Assembly: GCA_036426205.1 (NCBI GenBank) | Contig: CM071569.1 | Coordinates: 285,756,408 to 285,820,407 of the forward strand | DNA length: 64,000 bases | Direction of reading: 5' to 3' | Source of the DNA: Ascaphus truei | Lineage: Eukaryota > Chordata > Amphibia > Anura > Ascaphidae | Shown here: piece by piece, positions 36,105 to 47,289 of the stretch | How positions within the stretch are numbered: position 1 is the stretch's first letter | How the letters are laid out: each line of letters begins with the position of its first letter | The notes under the pieces: model-generated | Seen by the model: the letters and a program-made list of their open reading frames with translations, nothing else | Databases searched by the model: none | What the model was told of the DNA's origin: nothing | Made by a program: the position numbers and the translations under genes

Positions 36105-36907
36105 TATGGCACAATATGAGGAGTTATAGAGAGGCGTTATATGGCTCAATATGAGGAGTTATAGAGAGCGTTATATGGCACAATATTGTATTGTATTGTA
36201 TGTCTTTATTTATATAGCGCCATTAATGTACATAGCGCTTCACAGCAGTAATACACGTGGTAATCAAATAAATAACAGATAATATAAATAACAGGTCATG
36301 GGGAGAAGTGCTTTAGACATAAAAGTAACATTAAGGAAGAGGAGTCCCTGCCCCGAGGAGCTTACAATCTAATATGAGGCGTTATATAGAGCCGATATAT
36401 GGCTCAATATGAGGAGTTATAGAGAGCCGTTATATATGCAGCAATGGGAGTATTTATGAGGTGGGGTTACAGAGAAGTTGGAAGCGTAACAGAGAATTAT
36501 TATATAGAGCCAAAGTAGGAGCTAGAGGGAATGTTATATAGGGCAATAGGAGGAGTTATAGGGAGAGGTTATATGGGGTAATATGAGGAGTTATAGGGAG
36601 CGGTTTTATGGAGCAATCGGATGAGTTATAGGGTGTGGTTATATGGGGTAATAGGAGGAGTTATAGGGAGAGGATATATGGTGCAATAGGAAGAGTTATA
36701 GGGAGAGGTAATATGGGGTAATATGAGGAGTTATAGGGAGCGGTTCTATGGAGCAATAGGAGGAGTTATAGGGAGAGGTTATATGGAGCAATAGGATGAG
36801 TTATTGGGTGTGGTTATATGGGGTAATATGAGGAGTTATAGGGAGAGGTTATATGGGGTAATATGAGGAGTTATAGGGAGAGGTTATATGGAGCAATAGC
36901 TGTAGTA
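36105..36907. repeat. LTR-A-derived minisatellite in CD101 intron 1
   Basis: About twenty tandem units of 30-36 bp built from GGAGTTATAGGGAGAGG and TTATATGGGGTAATATGA. The same blocks make the internal minisatellite of LTR-A (1,215-1,620; 56,815-57,130). It starts only 30 bases from CD101 exon 2 and is interrupted at 36,183-36,372 by an inverse L2-like 3' tail. Confidence 0.8.
36183..36372 (-). mobile_element. L2/CR1-like 3' tail (short fragment)
   Basis: Reverse complement of the 3' UTR type seen at 29,706-29,880: TTTATTTATATAGCGCCATT at one end and GAGGAGCTTACAATCTAAT at the other. AATAT occurs at both junctions with the minisatellite, a possible short target duplication. Confidence 0.65.
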
Positions 36908-37645
36908 ATATCCCCAGTACATATAAGGGAGAGAAGAAAAAAACAAACCACAAAAAACAGTGGTAAGAAATGGATGTATGCAGACAAATCCCATATAATA
37001 TTAAAAGTAGCTATAAAACAAACACACATGAGCTAAATCCCACTTCCCATTCCTCAGTGATGAAGCTTAAGGCGAAACGCATTTGATGAATTGTGGACAC
37101 TACAGGCCACCGTAGTTGAAGGAGTAAGCTTTCCACCTAGACAACCCTAACCAGCAACAGAAGCCACCAGCCCCTTGCGTGCAAGCACCAAACCGAGTCC
37201 CAAGGAAGGACAAGTTTTGGGAGGAGCAACCAGGGCTGTGCCCAAGTCAAGGGAGAACCCGCATGATGCAGAAAAGAATTAGTAATCGGGAACTGGGACA
37301 GACGTCACGTTGATACCCCACGGACAAGGGAGAGACGTGTAAAGTCCGAACTGGAAAACTAATCCACAAGCCACTGTGTTTTGGCTGTTTGTGAGCGGGC
37401 CGTTCTATTTGTACTATATCTGCTGCTAATAAATGGTAATACACTATATCCTTCTCCTTTCCACTTGAGAAACACCCGCAGGGTCAGAGTGGAGGAATAT
37501 CCTTTCAGGTGGGACTTAGCTCCTGTGAGTGTTTATTTTATAGCTACTTTTAATATTATATGGGATTTGTCTGCATACATCCATTTCTTACCACTGATTT
37601 TTGTGGTTTGTTTTTTTCTTCTCTCCCTTATATGTACGGGGGGTG
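36908..37645 (+). mobile_element. Foldback element with hammerhead-like core
   Basis: Inverted arms of about 125 bp (36,908-37,033 and 37,515-37,645; shared TATATGGGATTTGTCTGCAT block) enclose about 480 bp. Just inside the left arm, 37,060-37,085 reads GTGATGAAGCTTAAGGCGAA then ACGC, which resembles the hammerhead CUGAUGA / stem II / GAAAC order with a substituted first core base. Architecture resembles the insertion at 41,034-42,918. No coding capacity identified. Confidence 0.5.
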
Positions 37646-37804
37646 ATCACCTAAACCACGCGCGGGAGGACTATTTCCTTTTAATTTGGAATTTGTGGAG
37701 GAACTTGGATCACCTCCTTGGACTCTGGCTGCGGATCTCTGAGTATATACTTTACATTGCTTTTTAGAACTATTTATCCATTTTATCTACAGTATTTACT
37801 GCAC

Positions 37805-38189
37805 CGACACACTTTATTCGAGCAAATGCCCAGTTTGTACCTGGCAGATACCTGGAATGCGCCGCTCCTCACCTCTGACAAGCCCCGTTGTGTTTGCCTT
37901 CCCAGCCTGGGTTCATGCCTGGCTGACGGGCGGCTGATCTGTTAAATGATAATGATTAGGATTTAATAGGCTGCAATGCTTCGCGTGTCTACCAGATGGC
38001 ATAAATTCATGAATTGTAATGCAGTATATATATATATACTGTGCAGTATTGCAGCCAGTGGGAATAAAATGCTTCAATCCCTGCCTAGAAAATACCTCAA
38101 TGCACTCGGGCAGAAAACAGTCACAAACCTCAATACACCCGGGTATACCCGAATTCGTGGGACTAGCCGAGCTCGAATAAAGTGTGTCG
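37805..38189. mobile_element. MITE-D, copy 1
   Basis: Terminal inverted repeats CGACACACTTTATTCGAGC (left) and its inverse (right) bound 385 bp with an internal TATATATA tract. A second copy lies inverted at 50,080-50,476, about 85% similar by eye. No transposase. The superfamily is unclear; the adjacent CACTG/ACTG bases are weakly CACTA-like. Confidence 0.7.
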
Positions 38190-38199
38190 CCAGTGTATC

Positions 38200-38668
38200 C
38201 CTTGTACGTTATTTATTTATTTATAAAATGTTTTACCAGGAAGTAACACATTGAGGGCCTTATTCAAAAAGCCTCGATAAGGCCCTTATTGACCAAAATG
38301 GCTACTCGTATTCAGAAAGCCTCTATAAGTGCTCGATAACGGCCTGTATCGACGCAAAATTTTATCACCATCCGACATTCGCCAACTGAGCAGCGATCAG
38401 CTGCTTATCGACCATTTTCAGAGGGATGATAAACTTGCGTGATTCAGAGACCCGCGAGTCGGCTGTCGCGGCCTATCGCAGCCCTAAAAGGCGTTCTTCT
38501 CCCCAAATCCAATACACCACAAAATTTTGGTAAATTGGTGGGGAAATGCCTCGATGAGCTGCGACGTGTCGGGACTTAGAAAAAATCAGGCTCCTTTCCT
38601 GCCTCGGATTGATGCCGGGGGTCTCCGGAGCTGATAGCCATTAATAGCAGCTCCTGACCCCCCCGGCA
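38200..38668. mobile_element. LINE tail plus MITE-G fragment
   Basis: 38,205-38,255 is a short LINE-like tail (ATTTATTTATAAAATG, then TTTTACCAGGAAGTAACACA). 38,256-38,668 starts with GCCTTATTCAAAAAGCCTCG and ends with a GGGGGTCTCCGGAGCTGA block. Both ends recur at 55,691-55,708 and, inverse, near 56,205-56,222. It is directly abutted by the LTR element at 38,669. Confidence 0.45.
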
Positions 38669-39591
38669 TGCAGCCCCCTGTAAACAGCACAGGCTATACC
38701 CATCTCCTTCCTACTGTGGTAAGTCCTGTTAAATGCAGGCACCAGTAGTGATCATGGGTTTCCCCTGCTTCAAGCCCTGGTTTGATTAATGGAGGTAGGC
38801 CCCCTGACTCTGTGTGCAGGCAGAGACACAGGGGAGGGGCCTGCTGACATCATGATGGGCGGGGCTGTCTCTATTTAGTGGGCTGCTCCTGTGAGTCTGA
38901 GTTTAGTAAGTTAGTGCTGGAGTGCGGGAATGTTGGAGTGCTGAAGTGCGGAAGCAGAGTCAGGAGAGTGCTGAAGCAGAGTCTGAGCTTGGAGCATGCC
39001 AGAGAGAGTTGAGTAGAGCTGATAGCACAATAGTTCAGGTGGACCAATGCCCCTCACCCCGATGCTGGGGTGATGGGGAGAATTCATCCCCACCCAGAGG
39101 ATACCCTTGAGGTGGGCCATGGGGTATTGACGCCCCAGCCAGTCCATCCTGACGGTGGGTACACTTGGAGGGAAGGAGAGGAGGAAAGACCTGTACAGAG
39201 TGGATAGTCGAGTAATAAGCGGGACATTGCTGTTGTTGTTGTAGCTGCTTGTCGTCACTTCTGCCGGGTGCTGCGGAGATCAATAAAGAGAGACATTACC
39301 AACTTTATCAAAGACTGTTGTGTGATTCTGGAGCATTCACCCTGGGACCAGGGTTCAATCTTCTATACAGGTCCTACCCCATACCCTGGGAAGGTATAGA
39401 GGATGGAGGCGCTGCACCACTGAAAGCATGGAGGCTATTACCCCAGAAGCCTGTTCCTGTGATCCCCCACACCACCACGGGAGACTCAGGCCCTCCTGTT
39501 TCACACAGATACGCACAACTAAGTACATGTAATCCGCCCTCACACACCCTAGACATGTCAGATGAGTCTAGGGGGGGGAAGAAGGGTTACA
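38669..39591 (+). mobile_element. 5' LTR of single-ORF element
   Basis: 923 bp, TGCAGCCCCCTG...GGGTTACA. It matches the 3' LTR at 44,782-45,641 closely apart from an about 63-bp segment near 39,165-39,230 present only here. A promoter is likely near 38,870 (CTATTTAGTGGGC) and a polyadenylation-like CAATAAAG at 39,281. Confidence 0.85.
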
Positions 39592-39593
39592 TT

Positions 39594-39611
39594 TGGAGGC
39601 GATGCTGAGAT
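39594..39611 (+). other. Primer-binding site, tRNA-Thr-like
   Basis: TGGAGGCGATGCTGAGAT begins two bases after the LTR end and matches about 14 of 18 bases of the complement of a vertebrate tRNA-Thr 3' end, with the first seven exact. Confidence 0.5.
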
Positions 39612-39864
39612 AAACAGGTCAGGCTTATCGCGAGGCAGAACAGAAAGAGTGATGTGCACTCTCCGGTCCAGTGCTGAGGAACGTAGGGCGCAATTGCACA
39701 CTGGGGGTAGTCAGGGGAGCGTGGATCGCCGCTTCTGCATAGTGCGCCCTGGGCGCCCTAAGCGGATGGCGTAGAGGGGGTGCATAGCTATCGCTGTCCT
39801 AGTCCCTTGAGGCAGGTAGTGTGAGGCAACTGGGGGGGTCAGCCTGCTAACTAGTCCAGGGACC

Positions 39865-40320
39865 ATGGCCCAGTGCCCGCACTTTGAGTGGCCAATAGAG
39901 GGACACCCGTACCTGGGGAGATGCCCGGTACTCAAGCTAGCACCACCGAACGCACCACAGAGCACTGGCCGGAAAGAACATCGAGCACAGTACACACACA
40001 GAAGGAGTTCTGCTAAGCCTGGGGTATGCCACCTCATATTAGTGGGTACCAGAGTCATGCAGAAAGAAGTAGAGAGTGCCGAGGAGATTAGTCAGTGTCT
40101 AGGAGTAACATACACCTTAGACATTGAGGAGAGTACACAATTACATGTGGTGGGCGCATCGAAAATGGTGGCCGTCTCTACATGTGCTCCGCGGAGCAAA
40201 GAACCCTCCAAAATGGTGACCAAGGCGCCCTCAGCGGCTCAGCAGATAGCAGCCGAGCTAAAATGGCGGTTCCCGCCAATCCTGGAGCGCGCACGTGGGT
40301 CGTGCACCAGAATTGTATGA
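39865..40320 (+). other. 5' leader open frame of the LTR element
   Basis: A 151-codon open frame between the primer site and the main frame, in a different register from the main frame. It has no recognisable domain. It may be untranslated leader or a small accessory product. Low support as a gene. Confidence 0.2.
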
Positions 40321-40629
40321 GAAATGTGACGGGAAATATGCAGGGGTTTGGCGCCAAACCCAGATCCCCTGCAAAAGGAGCGGAGCAGCGCAAAAGCCGA
40401 AAGCCCACCCACCTGTGCTGGGACTGGTCAACAAACCAGGTCACGTCACACTGAAAGAAGGAGAGCCCCGCCTCTGGGTTCCACCAGAGGGAGGGAGCAC
40501 AAGGATAGCCAATCAGGAGCATCCTCAGCAAAGGGAGGGACAGGAAGCGAGAGCGAAGAGCTTCACTTCTGTCTGGCATTCGAGGAGCAAGGAGCTGAAA
40601 CACTGAACTGTTCCACCCCTGTGCTAACC

Positions 40630-43600
40630 ATGTCCGAGATGAGTACTACTATCTACCAACTACCAGGAGGCTTGCTGGTAGTGGAGGTAGCTGAGCACGA
40701 ATACCTCCGGTGTTTGTGTGTTCACTGTGGGATACCGGGCGCGGTACCAAGCACCAAGGCCCGATGCCCTCAGTGTGACACGTTTTACCTGTGGCCGAAC
40801 GAGCCGTGGCCGTTGATCGAGACGCCGCGGGGTGCCTCTCTGGGAACATTAACGGAGGTGGCGGAAGGTAAAGACAAGATTGCCCTGGTTCCCCGTTGCA
40901 ACCAAGCGGGAGGAACCAAGGCCCAGCCAGCTGCAGAACCAAGCGAGCTGTTGACAGAGAAGAGCGCGACCGCAGTGGAGGTACCAGAGCGAGACTGCTT
41001 TGTACCTATACCCACTGGTTGTATCACAGTAGATAGAAACTTATGGTGTACCCCCGCTTCAGCTTGGATTTATTTCAAAGGAAGTGGGGCTGCAAGGGGC
41101 ATGTAACTTAGTACACAAAATAGACAGACAGAGCCCCTGACGGTAGCACTCTCTTCCTAAATGATATGGTGATTTTTTTTAAATAAACTTTATTAATTGA
41201 CAATAACGTTAAAATATTGGGGTCTAAAACAAAGATTAAATGTTCCAAGTGTGTCCGTCTCTACTGGCTAAGTGTGTCCAGAAGAGTGTACATTAATGGG
41301 TTAATGTCCAGTGTTTGGGTAGTTCACTGGCCCTAGTGTTCCTCGTGTAGAGTGAATAGACTAGAGTATTAGTGGATTGTCAGCAGTTTGGGCCACACAT
41401 GCAGTGCCCCAGTATTGATATACTAGTTGGTGCTCTTTAGTATGGGACCTATGCTGTGCTGTTACAGTACGTTGTTGCAGCTAAAGCATATTAAAGTTGT
41501 TATATAGAACAAAACTTGGTCAAAGTGCACCTATTGTATGTTCCCGTCACCTCCCTATACAGTGGATGGTATGTTGAATCGGGTGTGTGGTGCTTAGTAC
41601 AAAAACATCTCCAGCATATAGTGCCTGGGGTTTGCTGTATACTAGTATAGATGAAAATTGATACTGGTTTTTATAATGACACTGCTATAACTCTGATCTA
41701 GATAGATACCAAGTTAATAGCTGAGTGCTGTACCTTTTGGGGTGTTTATATCGGTCAATTGACAGATCTGTCCCCATTTGGCACAGTGCTCAGCATGTGT
41801 GGTTGTATTCTGGCACTCCAGAGGTTAATTGCTGGTTAGGTTTGCCGTTTTGCTAATACGTATTATACCCTATGAGCTGCTCGCTGTATCAGGGAATTAG
41901 CATTGTGGCTTCCTTACATAGTTGTAATACAATGTTATGCCAGATTGTATATGTGCCTTTACTTGTATATGACTACTGAATCCATTGGGACCCTAATAGT
42001 CCTTTACTGTGCACTGGAAGCGCCACGCTGACTCTCTCAATCACACTGAGTCAGTGTATGTGAACTCGGGCACCTCCACGTGCACGTGGTCACGTGCTTG
42101 CCGACGCGCGCGTTTCGCGAGTGCTTTTTCAAGGCTGAATAGTGGTGACTCCCAGTGCGGCAGAAACGGCGGCCGAGACGACTTCGAAGGACCCCGAGAT
42201 CCACAAACTGCAGTGGAGCGATAAGGAGACACCACCACCCCCTTACTCCCGCGCGTTTCGCGAGTGCTTTTTCAAGGCTGAATAGCCTTGAAAAAGCACT
42301 CGCAAAACACCCCAAAAGGTACAGCACTCATCAGATCTAGATCAGAGTTATAGCAGTGTCATTATAAAAACCAGTATCAATTTTCATCTATACTAGTATA
42401 CAGCAAACCCCAGGCACTATATGCTGGAGATGTTTTTGTACTAAGCACCACACAACCCGATTCAACATACCATCACTGTATAGGGAGGTGACGGGAACAT
42501 ACAATAGGTGCACTTTGACCAAGTTTTGTTCTATATAACAACTTTAATATGCTTAGCTGCAAACACAGTACTGTAACAGCACAGCATAGGTCCCATACAA
42601 AGAGCACAACTAGTTAATCAATACTGGGGCATGCATGTGTGGCCCAAATGCTGACAATCCACTAATACTCTGTCTATCACTCACACGAGGAACACTAGGG
42701 CCAGTGAATTACCCAAACACTGGACATTAACCCATTAATGTACACTCTTCTGGACACACTTAGCCAGTAAGAGACGGACACATGGAACATTAATCTTTGT
42801 TTTAGACCCCAATATTTTAACGTTATTGTCAATTAATAAAGTTTATTTAAAAAAAATCACCATATCATTTAGGAAGAGAGTGCTACCGTCAGGGACTCTG
42901 TCTGTCTATTTTGTGTACTGTATCACAGTAGAACCTGGTGACTCCCTAGCGGAGGAACCGATCTTGATATCTTCGGAGGAAGAGGTTGGCATGACATCGG
43001 TGGCGATGCGCCTACCGGCGAACCACCCCAGCGGTACCAAGAAGGAGCAGACGAGTCCGTAAACCTTCCGACGGCGAGCGCTGGTGCGGCCGGAGGCCCA
43101 TTAAAGTCCCACAGCCGTGGTGACTCCCAGTGCGGCAGAAACGGCGGCCGAGACGACTTCGAAGGACCCCGAGATCCACAAACTGCAGTGGAGCGATAAG
43201 GAGACACCACCACCCCCTTACTCCCACCAGGAGAAAGCAGCAACCGAGGAGGACAAGAAGGAGAGGCTTGAGGCCTACTTGTCCGTCCGTGAACCGGATG
43301 CTCCGCCAAAGCCCATGCCGGTCCTTTACGCACTTCCGGTGCGTGACCACGGAGCGGAGGGAGATTCTAAGGGCACAGCTGATGACGTCATTTCCGGTTC
43401 CACCAGAAAACGAGGCCTGGAAGCGCTGTTCTCCTCACAGAGAGTAGCCATGGCCGCTGCAATGGCCACCCTGAAGAGCCAAGGTCCATCAAGAGAGGCG
43501 TGACACATGGCAGAGAAAGCGCCCAAGAAAGCGTCCCTTGGTCGCGGTATCACCCACTTGCTGGGCAATGACATGAACGTTGCCCCTGCCCCAACCCATA

Positions 43601-44616
43601 GTTCCACCGCCCCGGCCACTGCCCCTGCCCCATCACGAGTGTTGCCACCGGGACCTAGCGGGGATAAATTAAGCAAATACCCTAAGTACTCCAAGGACTT
43701 GCGGGATTGGGAGTTGAGCGATGAGGGGTCGGATGGGGAGATATCTTACTCTAGTGTGATTCCTGTGTCTAACCCTGTACTGTTTTCTCCTAGCACTAGA
43801 GGGAGAGCCCGAGGGTCCCATGCTCCAGCGGAGGCTGGGACGGCTTAGGAGGTGGTTCACAAGATGAACCCTACCCGGTACATCAATGCCAAGGGGAGGA
43901 GAGATTGCTCGCGCTCTACGGATGCGGGGATGTCCGGTGTCTCAGCGCAGGCCGAATCTGAGGTAGAGCACACTAGTAAGTCCACAGAATACGAGCAACG
44001 TGACAAATGATGGGCGTCCGAGTTTACTGGGTACCATGCAGTGATGGACCGTACACGGTTCTTGCTCATTAAGAGCAACATCGTAGACCATTGGTGGGCA
44101 ACAGGTGCCTTTACTCCTCAGGAGGTGGAGGATGAGATAGATTATAGGTTCCGAGAGATCGAGCAGAAACTCATTAAACCCAAGGGCCCCAGTATCCTAT
44201 ATGATGAAATTGCTCCGGAAGAGCCAGAGTTTTGGGTACTGCCAAGCAGGGCGGGGCACCGCAAACTCACTAAATTGAGCTGTGCCGACAGAGCCATAGT
44301 GGCTAGATATAGGCAGTCCCATAGATATGAGTACCCTTATGTGCCTGAGCCCATCATGAGGGAACTAGAAGAGAATTGGGATAGATGGCTCAGGGAGGCT
44401 GTGCAGGAATATCTTCGGACCAAGTTTGGTCAGGGAGGTTATCATAACAAGGATAAAATAAGCGAGTTAGTTAGGATCTGGAGAATAGGAAGGTGCATAT
44501 ACATGCACAGCGTGATGTATCGACCGGAGCATGGGTCAGTGCAATCTTTCTATGAGACCATCACTGATCATAATGGCAGGAGAAAAAGGAAGCCAGATCC
44601 AAACCATTATTTGTAA
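40630..44616 (+). pseudogene. Single long frame of the LTR element, product unknown, no pol
   Basis: From ATG at 40,630 (MSEMSTTIYQLPGG) one reading frame continues to the TAA at 44,616, once the 1,899-base insertion (a multiple of three) is discounted: about 695 codons. In-frame stops at 43,060, about 43,102, 43,501, 43,846 and near 44,008 interrupt it. An N-terminal CxxC...CxxC pair (CVHC and CPQC) resembles a zinc ribbon. The middle is acidic and proline-rich, and the C-terminal part is helical and basic (CADRAIVARYRQSHRYEYPY). I do not recognise protease, RT, RNase H or integrase anywhere. It could be a Gag-only protein of a non-autonomous element. Confidence 0.6.
41034..42918. mobile_element. 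1.9-kb insertion with inverted arms, hammerhead-like motifs and captured host sequence
   Basis: The 14-base duplication TGTATCACAGTAGA at 41,020-41,033 and 42,919-42,932 brackets it. Arms 41,110-41,748 and 42,304-42,918 are inverted copies of about 620 bp. Between them, a block with GCGCGTTTCGCGAGTGCTTT occurs at about 42,107 and 42,251, plus an inverse partial at 42,285. On the minus strand it reads CTTGAAAAAGC...GCGAAACGCGCGCGTC, resembling a hammerhead with a GUC site. Between the two direct copies lies 42,142-42,250, identical by eye to 43,117-43,225 of the host LTR element. A Penelope-like or retrozyme-like origin is inferred. Confidence 0.65.
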
Positions 44617-44771
44617 GGTTCTCCACGTTGGGAGTAACTGGGTTTGTATTATTACACTACCTCATAAGCCAATGTATGATAACAATACCGTATATGTGCT
44701 GTTTCCCAGGTTGTTCGCTGCAGGATGGTGCTGCTAGACCTAAGTCCAAGTGGGGACCATTGGATTCCACC

Positions 44772-44781
44772 AGAGGGAGAG
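44772..44781 (+). other. Polypurine tract
   Basis: AGAGGGAGAG directly precedes the 3' LTR start (TGTAGCCCCC), the expected plus-strand priming position. Confidence 0.7.
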
Positions 44782-45641
44782 TGTAGCCCCCTGTAAACAG
44801 CACAGGCTATACCTATCTCCTTCCTACTGTGGTAAGTCCTGTTAAAGGCAGGCACCAGTAGTGATCATGGGTTTCCCCTGCTTCAAGCCCTGGTTTGATT
44901 GATGGATGTAGGCCCCCTGTGTGCAGGCAGAGACACAGGGGAGGGGCCTGCTGACATCATGATGGGCGGGGCTGTCTCTATTTAGTGGGCTGCTCCTGTG
45001 AGTCTGAGTTTAGTAAGTTAGTGCTGGAGTGCGGGAGTGCTGGAGTGCTGAAGTGCTGAAGCAGAGTCAGGAGAGTGCTGAAGCAGAGTCTGAGCTTGGA
45101 GCACGCCAGAGAGAGTTGAGTAGAGCTGATAGCACAATAGTTCAGGTGGACCAATGCCCCTCACCCCGATGCTGGGGTGATGGGGAGAATTCATCCCCCA
45201 CCCAGAGGATACCTTTTGAGATGGGCCGTGGGGTATTGACGCCCCAGTCAGTCCATTCTAACGGCGGGTACACTTGCTGTTGTTGTTGTGGCTGCTTGTC
45301 GTCACTTCTGCCAGGCACTGCGGAGATCAATAAAGAGAGACATTACCAACTTTATCAAAGACTGTTGTGTGATTCTGGAGCATCCACTCTGGGACCAGGG
45401 TTCACTCTTCTATACGGGTCCTACCCCATACCCTGGGAAGGTATAGAGGATGGAGGCGTTGCACCACTGAAAGCATGGAGGCTATTACCCCAGAAGCCTT
45501 TTCCTGTGATCCCCCACACCACCGCGGGAGACTCAGGCCCTCCTGTTCACATAGGTACGCACCACTAAGTACATGTAATCCGCCCTAATACCCTAGACAT
45601 GTCAGATGAGTCTAGGGGGGGGGGGGGGGAGAAGGGTTACA
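44782..45641 (+). mobile_element. 3' LTR of single-ORF element
   Basis: 860 bp, TGTAGCCCCCTG...GGGTTACA. It has a longer G run near its end (17 G) than the 5' LTR. The bases after it (ACCGC) do not repeat those before the 5' LTR (CGGCA), so no target duplication is seen. Confidence 0.85.
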
Positions 45642-46734
45642 ACCGCTAAGGTAATAAAGGGGTTAACCCAACCGCTACCCACCCACAAGGTCTAAACACC
45701 CATCCTTAGGGCTAATACCCCCTTCACCCACCCGTGAAGCCTAAGCACCCACCCCTGACTGACTTTACCCACCCTATAACCCTTGAGTAGTATAGTGGTT
45801 CATCATATCCATATAATAATAATATGGGCATGATAAGCCTCTATAGCACTCAATGGGCACCCTAATGACAATAAATTAATACACAAGACACACAATAATA
45901 AAACGTAACTAAACTCCAAAAAATAACACGTCACTAAATACAAACAGTAGCAAGCTAATCCAATCAATACAATTAATAGCAACATCAACAACGGTTAATT
46001 GTTTAATTAATTCAATCTAAACAATTAATTCCGAAACAACTCAAAATGAATAGTAACACTAACCAATCTAAACAATGAATTACTCCAACATTACTGAATT
46101 TAAACAGTAAAATAGAAAGAAAGAAATTCTAACAATATCTGAACTAACCATAAAACACATTAGCTAACATACTGTAATGTAACATTAAATACAAACGAAC
46201 ACCAATCGCAAACCTTTAATTACATTAAGAATGAAAAAACAAACAATGAAATCCACATAATACATGAAATACAAAAAAGCAACACCAATACTAAGCGAGA
46301 AATGCCCCCCAAATATTGGCATAATAATGTATTAATCTGTACCCTAAAGAGGTACAGATTAATATATTATCAGTCAATGTGCCTCCCCCAAAAATAAAAA
46401 TACACATCCAAAGAGACATTTACAAACATTCAATATATTACTTACCATTAGAAGCGGTGGCCCTCCAACTCCCGGGGTAACAGGAAGCTCACGTACCTTG
46501 AAGACCTCCAACAGCATCTGATGACATTCGCCATGAAGATCCAGCTCAGGTACTTCAATCTTCTTTTTTCTTTCTTTACTTACCTTCTTCTATCTTCATC
46601 TGTAACCATTTCTTCATCTTCTTTATCTTCTATCTTCATCTGTCAATCCAAAAAACCCCATGGTAAATCCCACCGATGTTGTCCCGTCGTCTTCTTGGGC
46701 TCAAATGAGGCGTCACGGCCTTAAATATGGCTTG

Positions 46735-47075
46735 TGACGTCACATTTAGCCTCACAATGGTTATCAGCCACCTGATTGGCTGTTCAAACCATGTTCCGAA
46801 TTTAATATTTTTTTTACATGACGTCACTTAAAGGGAATGATGCCAGCCAATCAGAATGGCTGTGCTTCATTTACCTTTAACATGACGTCGGTAAATTCCA
46901 AGATGGCCACTGTGTCACAAGGTATTTCAGCCAATCAGAGTGTGGAATTGGTTCCCACGATCTGATTGGCTGAAATAGCATGTGACGCCAGCTTCGTGAC
47001 GTCATCTTAAAGGCAAATGAAGCACAGCCATTTTGATTGGCTGGCATCATTCCCTTTAAGTGACGTCATGTATTA
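46735..47075. promoter_or_regulatory. CRE and CCAAT-box cluster in the centre of element F
   Basis: TGACGTCA or near matches occur at about 46,735, 46,820, 46,883, 46,996 and 47,061, interleaved with ATTGGCT/AGCCAATCA motifs at about 46,776, 46,846, 46,930, 46,963 and 47,034. The arrangement is nearly mirror-symmetric. Whether it drives transcription is unknown. Confidence 0.4.
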
Positions 47076-47289
47076 TGTTAGCTAATGTGTTTTATGGTTA
47101 GTTCAGATATTTTTAGAATTTCTTTCTTTCTATTTTACTGTTTAAATTCATTAATGTTGGAGATATTCATTGTTTAGATTGGTTAGTGTTATTATTCATT
47201 TTGAGTTGGTTTCGGAAATACAGCTAAACCCCGTTATAACGCGCCTCGTTATACCGCGATTCGGTTATAACGCGGTTTTCCCGTTTTTT

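Noticed and set aside
37805..38189. Attachment-site or integron-like inverted ends
   Set aside because: The paired terminal repeats and second copy at 50,080 are better explained as a MITE.
39249..39608. 119-codon frame in the 5' LTR
   Set aside because: It lies in LTR U5 and the equivalent frame in the 3' LTR is altered. It is more likely non-coding.
42009..42340. Short frames with SAFSRL repeats
   Set aside because: They translate the hammerhead-like block repeated in direct and inverse orientation; no protein-level signal.
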